DNA of 64,000 bases from Luteibacter rhizovicinus DSM 16549 (GTDB lineage Bacteria > Pseudomonadota > Gammaproteobacteria > Xanthomonadales > Rhodanobacteraceae), in contig NZ_CP017480.1 of assembly GCF_001887595.1 (NCBI RefSeq), positions 1,302,001 through 1,366,000 of the forward strand, written 5' to 3'. The notes under the pieces are model-generated. The model did no database searches, was not told where the DNA came from, and saw only the letters and a list, made by a program, of their open reading frames with translations. The position numbers and the translations under genes were made by a program. Every line of letters starts with the position of its first letter. The stretch's first letter is position 1. Below, in pieces: positions 63,800 through 64,000 of the stretch.

Positions 63800-64000
63800 T
63801 CAGGGCTTCCTGGCGGTCGCACCCGGCGGTAAGCGATAGCGCTGATTGCTGTACGCCCAGCTCGGCCACAGCGCATGCGCCAGCGCCTCCTTCTCCAGCG
63901 TGGGGTCGACCGGCTGAAGGTCGAGCTTCTCGCCGTCGATCAGGTAGTGGTACTGCGTGGCCGGCTGGTTCGGTCGAAGCACGATGAGGCGATCATTCTT
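63800..64000 (-). CDS. Unknown protein, C-terminal part (5' end outside window)
   Basis: A minus-strand frame is open from the window edge to a stop at 63800, giving the last 66 residues (ending WPSWAYSNQRYRLPPGATAR and KP). No family recognised. It converges on the histidine kinase gene with 16 bases between the stops. Confidence 0.55.
   Translation of the reverse strand, partial: KNDRLIVLRPNQPATQYHYLIDGEKLDLQPVDPTLEKEALAHALWPSWAYSNQRYRLPPGATARKP

Overview
The window is about 64 kb of GC-rich chromosome from a gammaproteobacterium. The housekeeping genes (rsmB, an LPS glycosyltransferase block, lpxL-type acyltransferase, dtd, rpoD) and the DUF3348-DUF802-OmpA-DUF2894 operon suggest Xanthomonadales/Lysobacterales, most likely a Rhodanobacteraceae genus such as Luteibacter or Dyella. 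The genus is an inference from protein character, not from a search.

Layout: 1-9.3 kb carries the end of rsmB and an envelope polysaccharide/lipid A block (O-antigen ligase-like protein, three glycosyltransferases, a CDP-glycerol-transferase-like protein, an ArnT-like GT, an LpxL-type acyltransferase). dtd and rpoD follow (9.3-11.9 kb). At 12-12.7 kb is a decayed HigB-type toxin with an intact HigA-type antitoxin. A tRNA-Ile2(CAU) gene at 13,575-13,650 is the insertion point of a roughly 12-kb integrative element (13.65-25.61 kb). The element has visibly lower GC and carries a P4-type integrase, AlpA, an HUH-Rep-like protein, an Xre repressor, small secreted or membrane proteins, and defence-like cargo: an HNH protein, GNAT-PUA plus ASCH, a serine recombinase, DUF262 plus HEPN, and DUF4062. 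Just outside its right end lies a separate 1.43-kb insertion with IS21-like ends and a 4-bp target duplication. It contains a chimeric DUF1524/HNH nuclease reading frame and no transposase.

From 27 to 43 kb are accessory metabolic and envelope genes: DUF1330, a Tat-exported multicopper oxidase, an AcpA/phospholipase C-like phosphoesterase, a J-domain protein, a GH30 glycosidase, a hipBA toxin-antitoxin operon with two matched 43-bp operators, DUF1254, a LysR/cupin pair and an esterase. 43-47 kb encodes a MotAB/ZorAB-like motor operon without the Zorya effector genes. 47-51.7 kb holds small membrane proteins, a sorbosone/glucose-dehydrogenase-like lipoprotein, a 34-aa lysine-rich protein, a LysR regulator and an aldo/keto reductase.

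51.8-61.6 kb is the most coherent unit. A cobalamin riboswitch precedes a tightly packed run encoding valine/isobutyrate catabolism (mmsA, acyl-CoA dehydrogenase, enoyl-CoA hydratase, HIBYL-CoA hydrolase, mmsB), then a Fic protein preceded by a duplicated palindromic operator, then a BtuCDF-like vitamin B12 importer. The pathway's propionyl-CoA end product may be processed by B12-dependent methylmalonyl-CoA mutase, so the arrangement makes physiological sense. A hybrid histidine kinase and a partial gene close the window.
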